Assembly (NCBI GenBank): GCA_003255025.1
Contig: QANY01007889.1
Span: 882,203-946,202 of the forward strand
DNA length: 64,000 nucleotides
Reading direction: 5' to 3'
Source of the DNA: Datisca glomerata
Lineage: Eukaryota > Streptophyta > Magnoliopsida > Cucurbitales > Datiscaceae
Positions within the stretch are counted from its first letter, which is position 1; every line of letters starts with the position of its first letter. A program made the position numbers and the translations under genes. Positions 47,861-58,273 of this stretch are shown here, in pieces. The notes beneath the pieces were generated by a model. The model saw only the letters and a program-made list of their open reading frames with translations, did not search any database and was not told the origin of the DNA.

Positions 47861-49300
47861 AAGCGCAGTAGACCGACTTGCTCTACTAAGGCCTCAGAAG
47901 TCGAGGCTCAGGACTGAAGTAGATCAATATTAACTACCAAAAACTGCATAGCTTTCGTTTTCCATTTATCTCACGAAAATAACTTTTTCCCATTAGGGGC
48001 GCTGTCATTTCCCTATAATTACCGAACGACCTTCTATCCCAAGACTATGAACTATACAGATTTGGATCCTTCTGATCATTTGGATCTCATCCTATTAAGT
48101 AATCTAATAGACCGGGTGGTGTAATCAGATCTCGATGGTTGTGATCTGTTGAACATATCAAATTCTTTTTTTATGTAATTTTACTTTTAAAATCTGATTT
48201 GAATTATTGAAATCTGAGCCGATGACTCATATAATTACGGAGCCTTATTCTTCGTTAGAATTGAAAAGGACCCTGATTCAAATTATTCATAGGATGTTAA
48301 TACTACTAAACTGACGAGTTCATGGTATGAGTGAAGAGTTTCATCAATATAGAACACATTTTGTCACTCTTTTTCTCGTTAATCCACCATCTTCCTAATT
48401 TATAGTCCTAACTCTTGAGTCGAAAAAAATTATGATACTCTCAGAATATCGTACTCCGTCAAGTAATAAATTGACACTTGACAAAAAATGTTAAAGAGTG
48501 ATTTAATTATCAAGTGTCAATTTATAATTTGACAGAGTACGATATTCCAAGAGTACTAAAATTTTTTCCCTTGATGATACTACTGATATAAAAAAACTAA
48601 TTATTATCACTTGCCAAAATTTAAACATCAGATTCTAACTTACACCTTCTAAACCGTTGACCATGTGAGATGTATTAGTCATAATTTTAAACATCAAATT
48701 CTAACTTACACCCTTCTAAACTAGAAATCAATGAATGACTTAAAAAATGAATTGGGTCTTTGGGAATAAATATGGAAGAGAGATTTAGAAAAAGATATTC
48801 GGTATACATGAAATATTGAATATGCAATACTTTTTCATATCATAAATTATTATGTGTTTTAAAATATTATATTTTATTTAAAATTTGAGAAGAAAATAAA
48901 TAATAATTTATAAAAAAAATGTACATGTATAATCAAATGATTAAAGAATACTCAGAGATCTGGCACGTGAAACATGAAAGAGAGGATTTTCTTTTAGTGT
49001 TTTTTTATATTTTTGGACAAATTTTTTTGAATAATGAAAACAAGTAGTAGTTACATCTTACATGGTATGATTTGGTAAAGGGAGGGATGATGGCAGTTAT
49101 GTAGTTTGTTAGTAAAAACGAGGCTACTTTACAAGGGAAGAGTAATTAATTAATGGCTTACGAGATATGTGGATTTGCGTCTTGCAAGAATTCTAGACCC
49201 ATAACCAATCGAAAATTCTTTCTTTCTGGCATGTTATATATAAGAAAGAACCATCATCGATTTTCCTTTTCCTCCCCCCTCCTCTCTCCTTCTTCTCTCC
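47861..49300. other. Divergent intergenic region between MLH3 and the Ala-rich gene
   Basis: Holds the MITE-like palindrome at 48422-48569 and, at about 48609-48720, a ~95 bp imperfect tandem pair sharing 'AAACATCA.ATTCTAACTTACAC'. No coding sequence seen. A CT-rich leader begins about 49258. Confidence 0.55.
48422..48569. mobile_element. MITE-like inverted repeat
   Basis: Two arms of about 58 bp (48422-48480 and 48511-48569) are near-complementary: the left arm includes GAATATCGTACTCCGTCAA and AATTGACACTTGA, the right arm their reverse complements. A ~30 bp AT-rich loop separates them. No transposase; the flanking duplication is not clear. Confidence 0.65.
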
Positions 49301-50113
49301 TTCTTTCAAAACCCTAATTACTGCTCGCCGTTTATTTCTCTCGTCCTTTCAAAATGACCAAGATCAGGTATTTACTGTCCATCCTCCTCATCTGAGTCCG
49401 GCTCTGTACCTGGTTTAATCCTGCTTATATTATTGAATTCCGTCTAAAATCATTTTTGTATTTTGATAATCCTGTTGAATTGAGCTCCTAAGCATTTGTT
49501 GGATGATGCTAAATCGGATTCAATTCCCCGTCTTTTATCTTAATTCCTTCAGATACTCTATATTACCTGATTCTTTTGAGTTGATTGAATCTCTGCTTCT
49601 TAGTGGTGTGGGTTGTGATTCTGTTTCTGTGTTTGATGTATTATTTCTCAGTCAATTCGGTGAATTGAATCTTACTGATTCTTTCTTTTGGTCGCCGAGC
49701 AAAGGATGGTTACATGATGAAAGAACATGTAAATCTTAGCTTCAGGTCAACAAATTACTTTAAGAAACTCCACAATTTTGCCAAATAATCAATATATTTC
49801 TTTTGATAATTCTACCCCTTATCTGGCAAATCAAAGGATAGTAAAATGCGAGGATTTAGATTCCAGTCTGCTTTAGTAATTACAGCCTAGAACGGTCTGT
49901 GATCAACCATTGAGGTATTGGATTTGATGGAACTTACAAAAGTGTTGCCATTATAGAAAAGCTCATTTTTTTATCTAATTTTGTTGGTTTAATAAGATAA
50001 GAAGTCCGGATCTCTAACTGTTGTTTCATGTTTTATGCAGATGAATTGGTCATTTTATATATGAGGAGAAATATCCAACATTTACATGTTGAATAATAAA
50101 TAAGAAGAGGAGC
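49258..50113 (+). promoter_or_regulatory. 5' leader of the Ala-rich gene with intron, telo-box and 5-codon upstream ORF
   Basis: A CT-rich stretch is followed by a telo-box-like AAACCCTAA at 49308-49316. The leader exon ends at 49367 (GATCAG|gtattt) and resumes at 50041 (ttatgcag|). After splicing, the ATG at 49354 gives M-T-K-I-R and then a stop made across the junction at 50042-50044. The main ATG is 70 nt further on. Confidence 0.55.
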
Positions 50114-51244
50114 ATGGAGGCTAAGAACTGCGATGTCAATCACTTGGAAGCTGACGTCCTATTACCTCCACGAAAGCGTTTGCTTGCAGGATTGAAGAAA
50201 CAGAGTTCAGGTGGTGATGGCAATTCACGCATATGTCCTTTTTCATCTTTCCCCCATCTTCCATCTTCCTCGTATTCTTCCGCTTCAAATGAATTTAATA
50301 CACGTCTTAACAATCTTTTGAGCTCACATTCAAACCCTAGTCTATCACCTGTGGAGATAGTCGAGGCCTCAAGATCAGCAGCTACAGTTGCTGTGAAGGC
50401 TGCAGAGGCTGCAAGAGCAGCAGCTGAAGAGAAGGCTGCAATTGCAGCAAAAGCAGTGGCTGCTGCCAAAAGTGCTTTAGATTTGGTAGCTTCTATATCT
50501 GAAGATGCAGCCTGCAAGGAAAGAAATTTAAGAAAGAGCAAGCTAAAGAAGCACGTTCCTGTAAAGCTTCTGTACAAAAAATACCAACCAATAGAGAACT
50601 GCAAGACGGATGAAGAATTAGCTAGGAAGTTGCATAGAGCTATTAATAGCTCCCCAAGAATCTTAAAGAGCTCTCCGAGTAATGACTCAAAAGGCCATAA
50701 ACACAAGAAGCTTAAGCTCTCTTGTGAAAGTGAAAAAACCAGGGTTTCTATTACGGGAACAATGTCCGAGCGTAACATCCCATCTATCTTCAATGGACAT
50801 GCCAAAATCGACAAGTTTGGCTCTGATGGAATTATCGAGGAAGTATTCACGCCCAAATCTTCTGAGAAGACTCATGTATATGAAAAGGGTGGCCAATCGA
50901 GGATGGATAATAGTGAAGCAGAGACAAGCCAGTCAAAAGAGAGAACTTGGGAAGATATGAGTGCAACTGGTAAAAAAAGGGGAAGAGTGAAGCTGAAAAA
51001 GTTGCCATTGAGCATTTGTTCCTTTAGGGATCAAGCCACGCCCACGCCCAAGGAAGATATGGGTATTGGAACTTCCAGAAGAAATGAGAAAGACATGGGC
51101 AGTTCTACTACTGGTAATATACCTTCGTTTTCAGTAGAGTCCCAAGGTGATGGTGTAATGCCTGTTGAGGCTACATCAACTTGGAAATGCCAAGAGTTCA
51201 AAGCCCCACTTTGTGTTAAACAGAATAAAGTGATGCAGTCATGA
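50114..51244 (+). CDS. Ala-rich, basic nuclear-type protein of unknown function, 376 aa
   Basis: Single uninterrupted coding exon; the ATG at 50114 is the first after an in-frame TGA about 18 nt upstream. Visible parts: L-L-P-P-R-K-R-L-L-A-G-L-K-K-Q at residues 16-30; a Ser-rich linker; S-P-V-E-I-V-E-A-S-R-S-A at 78-89; a long Ala/Glu/Lys helix at about 84-128, likely coiled coil; then a basic patch K-S-K-L-K-K-H-V-P-V-K-L-L-Y-K-K-Y at 141-157 and T-D-E-E-L-A-R-K-L-H-R-A-I-N-S-S-P-R at 165-182. The remaining half is polar and probably disordered, with K-K-R-G-R-V-K-L-K-K near residue 290. I recall a plant-only uncharacterised family with this N-terminal half but cannot name it. No enzyme motif, signal peptide or membrane segment is visible. 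Nuclear location is inferred from the basic clusters only. Confidence 0.75.
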   Translation: MEAKNCDVNHLEADVLLPPRKRLLAGLKKQSSGGDGNSRICPFSSFPHLPSSSYSSASNEFNTRLNNLLSSHSNPSLSPVEIVEASRSAATVAVKAAEAARAAAEEKAAIAAKAVAAAKSALDLVASISEDAACKERNLRKSKLKKHVPVKLLYKKYQPIENCKTDEELARKLHRAINSSPRILKSSPSNDSKGHKHKKLKLSCESEKTRVSITGTMSERNIPSIFNGHAKIDKFGSDGIIEEVFTPKSSEKTHVYEKGGQSRMDNSEAETSQSKERTWEDMSATGKKRGRVKLKKLPLSICSFRDQATPTPKEDMGIGTSRRNEKDMGSSTTGNIPSFSVESQGDGVMPVEATSTWKCQEFKAPLCVKQNKVMQS

Positions 51245-52253
51245 TGTTCAAATCCTATTTCAACGACAGGCGTTGATAGGTGAGATAGGATTCATGGTGC
51301 CTTTTCCTTACAAAAAGAGGCGTTATTTCATTTATCATTTTGTTTCATCATCTTTGGTCTGTAATGAATTTGGACTAACCAAATGTAAATTTAGATGTTT
51401 GTTTGGTTGCATCAGTGATCAGTACTTTGTGGTTCAGCTATACTTCTTTAAACACAACTTCAAGGTAAGAGAAGAGGGAATGCAACGATTTGGATTCTGA
51501 AGGGATTCCTCCTCTTCCTCCTTTCAAGTCGATTGGCCTTGATTCTTCCTTGTTTTTTTCTTTTCTTTTCTTTTCTTTTCGTGTATCAAAAAATATGTAT
51601 ATGGGAAGGAAGGGATTTTAATTTACCGTTTTTAGCTGGTCAACCGTCATGTAATTGTCAACGCCCAGGGTGGCTTTTCTTATTTGTCACGTTGTAATTG
51701 TTAAAGCTGAGCTGGCTCTTCTTTGACACGATGTATTTTTGAACGCCGAGGTGGCTCTTCTTAACCCAATCATTGGTGAAGTACCACTTAGATGTGGGCG
51801 CCGCTGCTATATAATTGTTCTTGTTTGTTCCCTTTGTGTGAGAGTTGTTTTAGTACAAGCGGGGTACTGGGAATTTGCTAAATATCAGTCCAAAACTGTT
51901 GTGGAAAATTTTACCCTACTGGGGGGCATTCCCAGTATGGTACCAGGACACATTTTTAACAAAGAGAGATTCAATAAAGAGTAGTTCTATTTGGCCCAAG
52001 TTGGGTTGGGTGACGTGGACTGTGATGCTGATGTGTCATTGATGATAACATATCCTGATGTTGATGTTTTTTAATAATGGCTTTTGTTATTTTTTTAAGT
52101 TTCAACTGCATTATATCGCGGGAGACTTGGGGGGGGGGGGGGGGNGGGGGGGGTCCTCCATCTCCTTCTGTAAACAAGCTTTGAAAGCAAGGAGAAAGGA
52201 AAGATTTTGGGAAATCGCATCAAGTGAAATTTTTTTGGAGAGACAGCATTGAG
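51245..52253. other. 3' flank of the Ala-rich gene
   Basis: 3' UTR sequence, then a (TTTTC)n run at about 51556-51581. At about 51648-51765 there are three imperfect ~40 bp copies around 'GGTGGCTTTTCTT / CTGGCTCTTCTT / GGTGGCTCTTCTT'. No convincing ORF. Confidence 0.5.
52129..52153. other. G homopolymer with an N (assembly weak point)
   Basis: About 16 G, one N at 52145 and 8 more G, shortly before the LTR element that starts at 52259. Confidence 0.8.
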
Positions 52254-52258
52254 AAGAG

Positions 52259-53115
52259 TGAACAGGAAAAAAATCACCCAAAATACGTGTATAGAAAGAG
52301 CGTTAAAATGAGAGATCTCGTCAGAATGAGGAAGAATGTTGAAGTGGGGAACTATTGCTTTTGGAACGAAGGACAATCGCTTCTGGAACGGGATGACTAT
52401 CACTTTTGGAACATGTGTCTATCACTTCTGAAACGGGAGACAATCGCTTCTGGAACGAGTGCCATCACTTTTGGAACGAGTGATATCGCTTCTTGAACGG
52501 AGGAACTATTGCTTCCAGAATGGGGGACCATCACTCCCAGAACAGGAAAAAATAACAGAACAAGAACCGACATCTTGAGAACGGAAACCGATATCTCGAG
52601 AACGGGGAATCATTATCTCCTGGACATGACAGAACATCAGAACGAAAATGAGGGTTCAGACTGACAGTGAAGTGGTTGTGATTGATTGGCCCGAACCACA
52701 AGGAACCACCAAGTGGCTATGACTGATTGAGTTGTTGAGGACAAAACAGTTGAAAGGAATGAACACAGTAAATGAGCCCACGCCTGAAAGTAATCCCATC
52801 AGCCGAAAGCATAGGGGATGTGATCATCCCATTTTTATTGTTCTTATTATTGTAAGGCCCATAAGTATAGGTTCATGTAAAAAGAAAAAGGAGAGGACCT
52901 AAGCAAACCTCAAATAAAGGCACTGTGATTCATCTATTCTCTTATCAACAATTATATAAAATCCTGTGAATATCAACGATCTTCCCGTGATTTTTCTCCC
53001 CTTTAAGGGGTTTCCACATAAATGATGGTGTTTTTATTCTCTATTTCTCTCTTCAAATTATGATCTTTATTATTTGTTCATAGAGGGTTCTCTATACTAA
53101 AAAAACCCTTTACAT
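52259..53115 (+). repeat. 5' LTR of the LARD-like element
   Basis: 857 bp. At about 52345-52510 it has an imperfect ~22-25 bp tandem repeat built on 'ACTATCGCTTCTGGAACGGG'. Shared with the right LTR are CACGTGTA-like, ACCACAAGGAACCACCAAGTG and GTGATCATCC blocks. Confidence 0.85.
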
Positions 53116-53250
53116 TTGGTGCTCTCGTTGAGAGCGAGAGAAAAACTCGAAGAAATTCCTCCCAGAATGCTCAAAACCAGATCAAATACCCCCACAACAA
53201 CGAAAGCAGGAACAGAAACGACAACAAGTTGGAAGTAGAGATTGGAACGA
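53116..53250 (+). other. Primer site and gag-like leader of the LARD-like element
   Basis: After the primer-like site comes AAAAACTCGAAGAAATTC and an ATG at 53167 coding M-L-K-T-R-S-N-T. The gypsy fragment at 33112 has the same arrangement (AAAAACTCAAGAGAAC, then M-S-R-T-R-S-N-T), so the leaders look related. The frame soon ends. Confidence 0.5.
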
Positions 53251-53699
53251 CAACAAGTATAAAATTGGAAATGGAACAGAAAACAGTAAAAAAAGATAAA
53301 AAAGTATATTCGATTGGCTTATGTCTTTTACATCATTATCAACTTCTAAGAAAAAGAAAAAAGAGAGAGGAAGGAGATAAAAAAAGAAATACATTTGAAG
53401 GAAGAATGAGTTAAAAACAAATCATAGCGGACAAGAAAAGAAAGTTCAGATCAGAAGGGCTCAGATCAGAAAGCTCATAAAATATAATAAAAGGCTTCGG
53501 AAAAGTTGAAGTCAAAGCTCCAGAAAAGTCAAAGTTAGAGCTTCAGAACAAAAAAGTTGAAGTTCAGATCAGAGAAGCTCAACTCTTTAGAAAAGAAAAA
53601 CTGAGAAAAGAAAGGCAGAAAAGCAAAGTTCAGTATAGAAAAACTGAGTAAAGACAATGCCAAGTAAAAGAAGGTAGCGACTTCAACGCCCCATTTTCT

Positions 53700-54060
53700 G
53701 ACGATTCTACTGAACTTCTTGTTTGAAGGATCGTTAAAATTACACTTCCTCAGTCTGCTAACGTCCACCATGGACTTACTTGACCAGATTTGGGATGACA
53801 CCGTTGTAGGTCCTTGGCCGGAGAATAACCTTGGCAAGCTTCGCAAGCACCCAACCTCCTCTCCCCGATCAAGCTCTGGCAAGGAATTAGATGGCAGAAG
53901 TGTGAGATCATATGATGATGACTCGTTGGAGGATCTGGCGAAGGTTACTCAGAGTATCATGATAGTAAAACCCCTCGGATTATAGTTCGGTTCGTCTCCA
54001 ACTTCGCCTGCTGGGTCTACTCCTCCAATGTCTTCCTTCTCCGAACTTGATTTAGAGCTC
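53700..54060 (+). pseudogene. Captured fragment of a DRM1/ARP1-like (dormancy/auxin-associated) gene
   Basis: From the ATG at 53770 the translation begins M-D-L-L-D-Q-I-W-D-D-T-V-V-G-P and continues with L-G-K-L-R-K-H, S-S-S-G-K-E, then V-T-Q-S-I-M-I-V-K-P. After a stop at 53983 the frame goes on with G-S-S-P-T-S-P-A-G-S-T-P-P-M-S. This is the order seen in the plant dormancy-associated/auxin-repressed family (L-L-D-x-L-W-D-D-T-V-A-G-P, L-G-K-L-R-K, V-T-R-S-I-M-I-V-K-P-P-G-Y, S-P-A-G-S-T-P-P). The C-terminal half of the family protein is missing. No intron is visible within the piece. The function of the family is poorly known; this copy is broken by a stop and truncation. Confidence 0.8.
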
Positions 54061-54308
54061 TTGAAAAAAAAGGGTATGACAATTTTCATGAAAACTGCTC
54101 AGAAAAGTAGATTATATAGAACGATCAAATTTAAAGATTAACCTGTATTTATTGGAAGTCAACTATATGACGACTCTTATATCATCAGGAAGATACATGA
54201 GTCTACTTATTAAAAAATCTCACAGAATTCAATTTGGAGCTCTCAACCAAAACTTATGATATGATACATGCATGCTGTAAACTTTCTCTCTTCTTCGACA
54301 ATGAAACT

Positions 54309-54640
54309 AATGGCGTAAATCTTTGGCATGGGAAATTTATAAGTCCTACTCTCAGAAGGAATTAAGGGCATAAATCATTGGGAGAGGCAATTCATAAGTC
54401 ATACTCTCAGAAGGAACTAATGGCGTAAGTCCTTGGGAGAGGCAATTCATAAGTCCTACTCTCAGAAGGAACTAAGGGTGTAAGTCCTTGGGATGGGCAA
54501 TTCATAAGTCCTACTCTCAGAAGGAACTAAGGGTGTAAGTCATTGGGATGAGCAATTCATAAGTCCTACTCTCAAAAGGAATTAAGGGTGTAAGTCCTTG
54601 GGAGGGACAATTCATAAGTCCTACTCTCAGAAGGAAATCA
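54309..54640. repeat. 55 bp tandem array, six copies
   Basis: Units carry GTAAGTCCTTGGGA, GGCAATTCATAAGTCCTAC and TCTCAGAAGGAACTAA. Located in the interior of the LARD-like element. Confidence 0.85.
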
Positions 54641-54717
54641 AAACGGGGTCATGGTTCTACTGAAGGAGCCTAAGTCCTTAGGAGCATCTACGTACGCTGT
54701 TCTCCGAAGGAAAAAGA

Positions 54718-54980
54718 AATGTCTTCAGAATGGAAAAGAAATGTCTTTAGAGCGGGAAAGTCTGGAGAATGGTAAAGGAAATGTCTTCAGAATGGGAAAG
54801 TCTGGATAATGAAAAAGGAAATGTCTTCAGAATGAGAAAGTCTGGAGAATGGAAAAAGAAATGTCTTCAGAAGGGGAAAGTCTGAAGAACAAAAAATGAA
54901 ACATCTTCAGAACGGGAAAGTCTGGAGAATAGAAAAGGAAATGTCTTAAGAACATGAAAATCTTCAGAACAGAAAAGAAA
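54718..54980. repeat. ~41 bp tandem array, about six copies
   Basis: Units carry AAATGTCTTCAGAATGGGAA and AGTCTGGAGAATGGAAAA, purine-rich throughout. It directly follows the 55 bp array. Confidence 0.8.
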
Positions 54981-55499
54981 ATAAGTTAAGGAAAGACCTT
55001 CAGCTAAGTGAGAAAAGAAGAGCTGAGTAAAGAAGGGTAGAAAACAAGAGCTAAAGAACAGAGCTCTGAGCAAAAGACGGCTAGGAGTAAAGGAAAAATA
55101 AGTGAGAAAAGGAAGGAAAAATTGAAAGCAGAAAAAGAAAATATGAAAACAGCAGAAACTCTACCAACAAATGCGGAACGTCAAACTCAAACTAATACGA
55201 TGCAATTATGGAACGGTATACTCGCTCCTTAGTCATTTCAATAAATTATTATTGTTCTTGTACAACATTCTTATGACAGATCATAACGTAGGAGAGAAAG
55301 AAAATGAAAAATAAAGAAAAAGGAGAAACTCTACAACTAAACTCGTACTGAAGAAAACGAGAGAACCTCCCTAATGACCACATCACATGTTTTTAAGAAG
55401 CATGTGAGGACAAAAATGGGCAGATATAACGACAGAATAAGAAAGGACAAACCATTACACCTCAATAAGTAAAACTTATTGAGTATAATGGGAGGCAAA

Positions 55500-56386
55500 T
55501 GAACAGTAAAAAAACCACCCAAGACACGTGTAGAGAAAGAACGCTGAAACGGGAGATCTTGTCAGAACAGGGAAGAATGCTATAGTGGGGACTATCGCTT
55601 CTAAAGCTGGGGACAATGCTTCTGGAATGGGATGACTATCGCTTCTGGAATGAGTGTCTGTCGCTTCTGGAACGGGAGACAATCGCTTCTGAAACGGGTG
55701 ACCATTGTTTCTGAAACGGGTGACTATCGCTTCTGGAATTGGGGAACTATCGGTTCCAGAACGGGGGACCATCACTTCCAAAACGGAAAAAAAATAACAG
55801 AACGGGAACCGGCATCTCGAGAATGGGAACCAATATCTTGAGAATGAGAACCGATATCTAGAGAACGAGGAATCATTACCTCTTGGACATGACAAAACAT
55901 CAGAATGGAAATGAAGTTTTAGACTGACAGTGAAGTGGCTGTGATTAATTGGCCTGAACCACAAGGAACCACCAAGTGACTATGACTGATTGAGTTGCTG
56001 AGTACAAAATAGTTGAAAAGAATGAGAAGAGTAAAGGAGCTCACGCCTGAAAGCAACCCATCAGCCGAAAGTATAAGAGATGTGATCATCCATTTTTTAT
56101 TATTCTTATTATTGTAAGGCCTATAAATACAGGCTCATGTAAAAAAAAATGGAGAGGACCTAAGCAAACCTCAACTAAAGACACTACCATTGCTCTTTTC
56201 TCTTATCAACAATTATGTAAACTCTTTTACATAAGTAAATATCAACGATCTTCTCGTGATTTTTTTCTCTCTTTTAAGGATTTTTCACATAAATGATGGT
56301 GTCTTTATTCTCTCTTCCTCTCTTCAAATTATGATATTTATTATTTGTTCATAGAGAGTTCTCCATACCGACAAAAACCCTTTACA
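55500..56386 (+). repeat. 3' LTR of the LARD-like element
   Basis: 887 bp partner of 52259-53115, visibly diverged but collinear, including the same internal 'CTTCTGGAACGGG' repeat at about 55590-55760. Confidence 0.85.
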
Positions 56387-56491
56387 AAGAGAAATCACCA
56401 GGTATGTAATCATATTTTTTATTTTTTATTTGTTGTTCACGAATAATTTTTTAGTTTATTTATGATAATAAATTAATTTTCATGTATAGCC

Positions 56492-58273
56492 CAGAGGTGG
56501 CAAGTGGGCGGGTTCGGCCCGCGAAACCGACTCGTTAAAGTACGCTCCGGTTTTGTATGAACAGTAACGAGCCGGTTAAGGCCCGCGGGCCAAGCCCGGG
56601 CCTTCACGTGCCTTGCAGTTTTGTCATATGACCCAGACCAGTCGGACCATCCAATCCACGAGTCTGAATTGGCCCGGTCCGTATACAAGCTCTTTTTATC
56701 TAAAAAAATCATTGATTTTGTATATATTAAAGATTGAACCCTTAACTTCTTCCTTATTAATGTGACACCTTATCAATAGACCAAGACTATTTTTGTATGA
56801 ATGTTGTTTGTGTTATATTTTTATTGTCTTTCAACACATTTTGTCAAATATTTTATTAAATATATTTTTGAGATAAATGTATTTAATTAAACAAAGAGAT
56901 AATATTTTTTGTTTAAATGGATATTTTATTCAAATAATGAAAAATATACCAAGGGTCCAAGGGCACATACCCTAACACCAATAACAAGACACAAAAACAA
57001 AAAAACATCATCTCAATATTCAAATTTCCCTTCAACTTTCATGATAATAATTATAATTCCTCTTCAAATGACTTAATATTCCTATGAATCAAATATGTAG
57101 CATCGATATTGGCTTAATATTCTTAAATATTTTTTGTTTTGCTGCTGCTATGGACCCTCGAATAAAATTAGTTGGAGTTGAAATTTCTATTGAAATAATT
57201 TCTGAGAATCTAGAAGGCCACCCTGTTGTAGATATTAAAGATCTAACACCACAATTAAATTCATTTTATTCACTATATGAATCAAAATATAAAAATGATG
57301 ATAGTAATATTATTGATGGTAGTAGTTCATTTGCACAATTTATAGATATTTTTAACAAAGAATGAAATTTAAAATGAAGAACATTATTTTTACTCCTCAT
57401 AGATCATAACTTTACAAATTTTTTGAATCAGACTATGAAATTAAAGAAAATGATGAGTTATATATTTTATAATAGTGAAAAGTAAATTCAACGAATTATC
57501 CTATTCTTTCTCTTATGGTGCGTGATCTACTAACCCCACTGGTTTCTACAGTTGCGTCAGAGTCTGTATTTAGTGCAGGTGGACGTGTAATTGAAGAAAG
57601 AAGAGATAGATTAGCTCATGACATTGTGGAAGCCCTCATTTGTGTTAAAAAGATTGGATTGATGCCACCAAAAGAAGACAACAACGAGTAGACGACATCA
57701 TTCGGGATTTTCAAGATTTAGATGTTAATGAACATGAATTAGATCACTTATTAATTATTTAATATATTTTGAGATAATTTACATGTAATTTTTAAGATTG
57801 TTGCAAGTGATTGTAAAAATAGGTAGGTGCCAATCTAGTTGGGATGTGCCTAATTTATAGTGATTCAACTCTCAAATTCAATAAGTAAAATAATAACTTT
57901 ATGAGACTTAGAGAGTTGGAGTCTCCATTGTTATTATTATTTTTTATAATTATTTTAATTATTATGACAAGTTTTTATATTGAGATTGTAAAATAATAAA
58001 AAAATTATCTAAGATTCATAACATGATTTCTAGTTAACTTAGTGATATTCATCTACATTTAATTTCTTCCCACCAAGGTTCAAATCTCTCTATGTATAAA
58101 TTTTAAAATTTTTAACATTTACTGATAGCACGGTTCACAGGCTGGTCCTAGACCAGTCCGTTAGTCGGATTGGCTAGTGAGATCACGGGCCAATGCGGGC
58201 CGGCCTATATTTCTCACGGATTGACCCGAGACCAGCCTGTGAATCGGCTTAAAAAGCCCCGTTTGCCACCCTA
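56492..58273 (+). mobile_element. Internally deleted hAT transposon
   Basis: The left end reads CAGAGGTGGCAAGTGGGCGG and the right end, reverse-complemented, TAGGGTGGCAAACGGGGC. These are hAT-type ends with GC-rich inverted subterminal regions. The flanks GTATAGCC (56484-56491) and GCATAGCC (58274-58281) are an 8 bp target duplication with one mismatch. Only the C-terminal part of the transposase remains. Confidence 0.8.
57100..57690 (+). pseudogene. hAT transposase C-terminal remnant
   Basis: A-A-M-D-P-R-I-K-L at about 57141-57167 is the conserved 'A-x-x-L-D-P-R-x-K' motif. The hAT dimerisation region follows at about 57500-57660: L-T-P-L-V-S-T-V-A-S-E-S-V-F-S-A-G-G-R and R-R-D-R-L-A-H-D-I-V-E-A-L-I-C. 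A stop and frameshift lie between (57363-57490). The BED finger and catalytic N-terminal part are absent. Confidence 0.85.

Larger units (their letters stand above)
52259..56386 (+). mobile_element. Complete non-autonomous LTR element (LARD-like) with a captured host gene piece
   Basis: LTRs at 52259-53115 and 55500-56386 both start TGAACAG and end CCTTTACA. The flanking duplication is AAGAG (52254-52258 and 56387-56391). A primer-site-like TTTGGTGCTCTCGTTGAGAG directly follows the left LTR, and a purine-rich tract (AATGGGAGGCAA) directly precedes the right one. The 2.38 kb interior has no gag, protease, RT or integrase pattern. It contains a leader resembling a gypsy gag start, a DRM1-like gene fragment (about 53700-54060) and two tandem arrays. 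Confidence 0.85.

Noticed and set aside
50140..50856. 238-codon minus-strand ORF opposite the Ala-rich gene
   Set aside because: It is the antisense shadow of the real coding exon; Ala/Leu content mirrors the sense Ala-rich helix.
55476..55964. 162-codon minus-strand ORF in the right LTR of the LARD-like element
   Set aside because: It translates the short LTR repeat (R-F-S-F-S-R-Y type repeats) and is not conserved in the left LTR.
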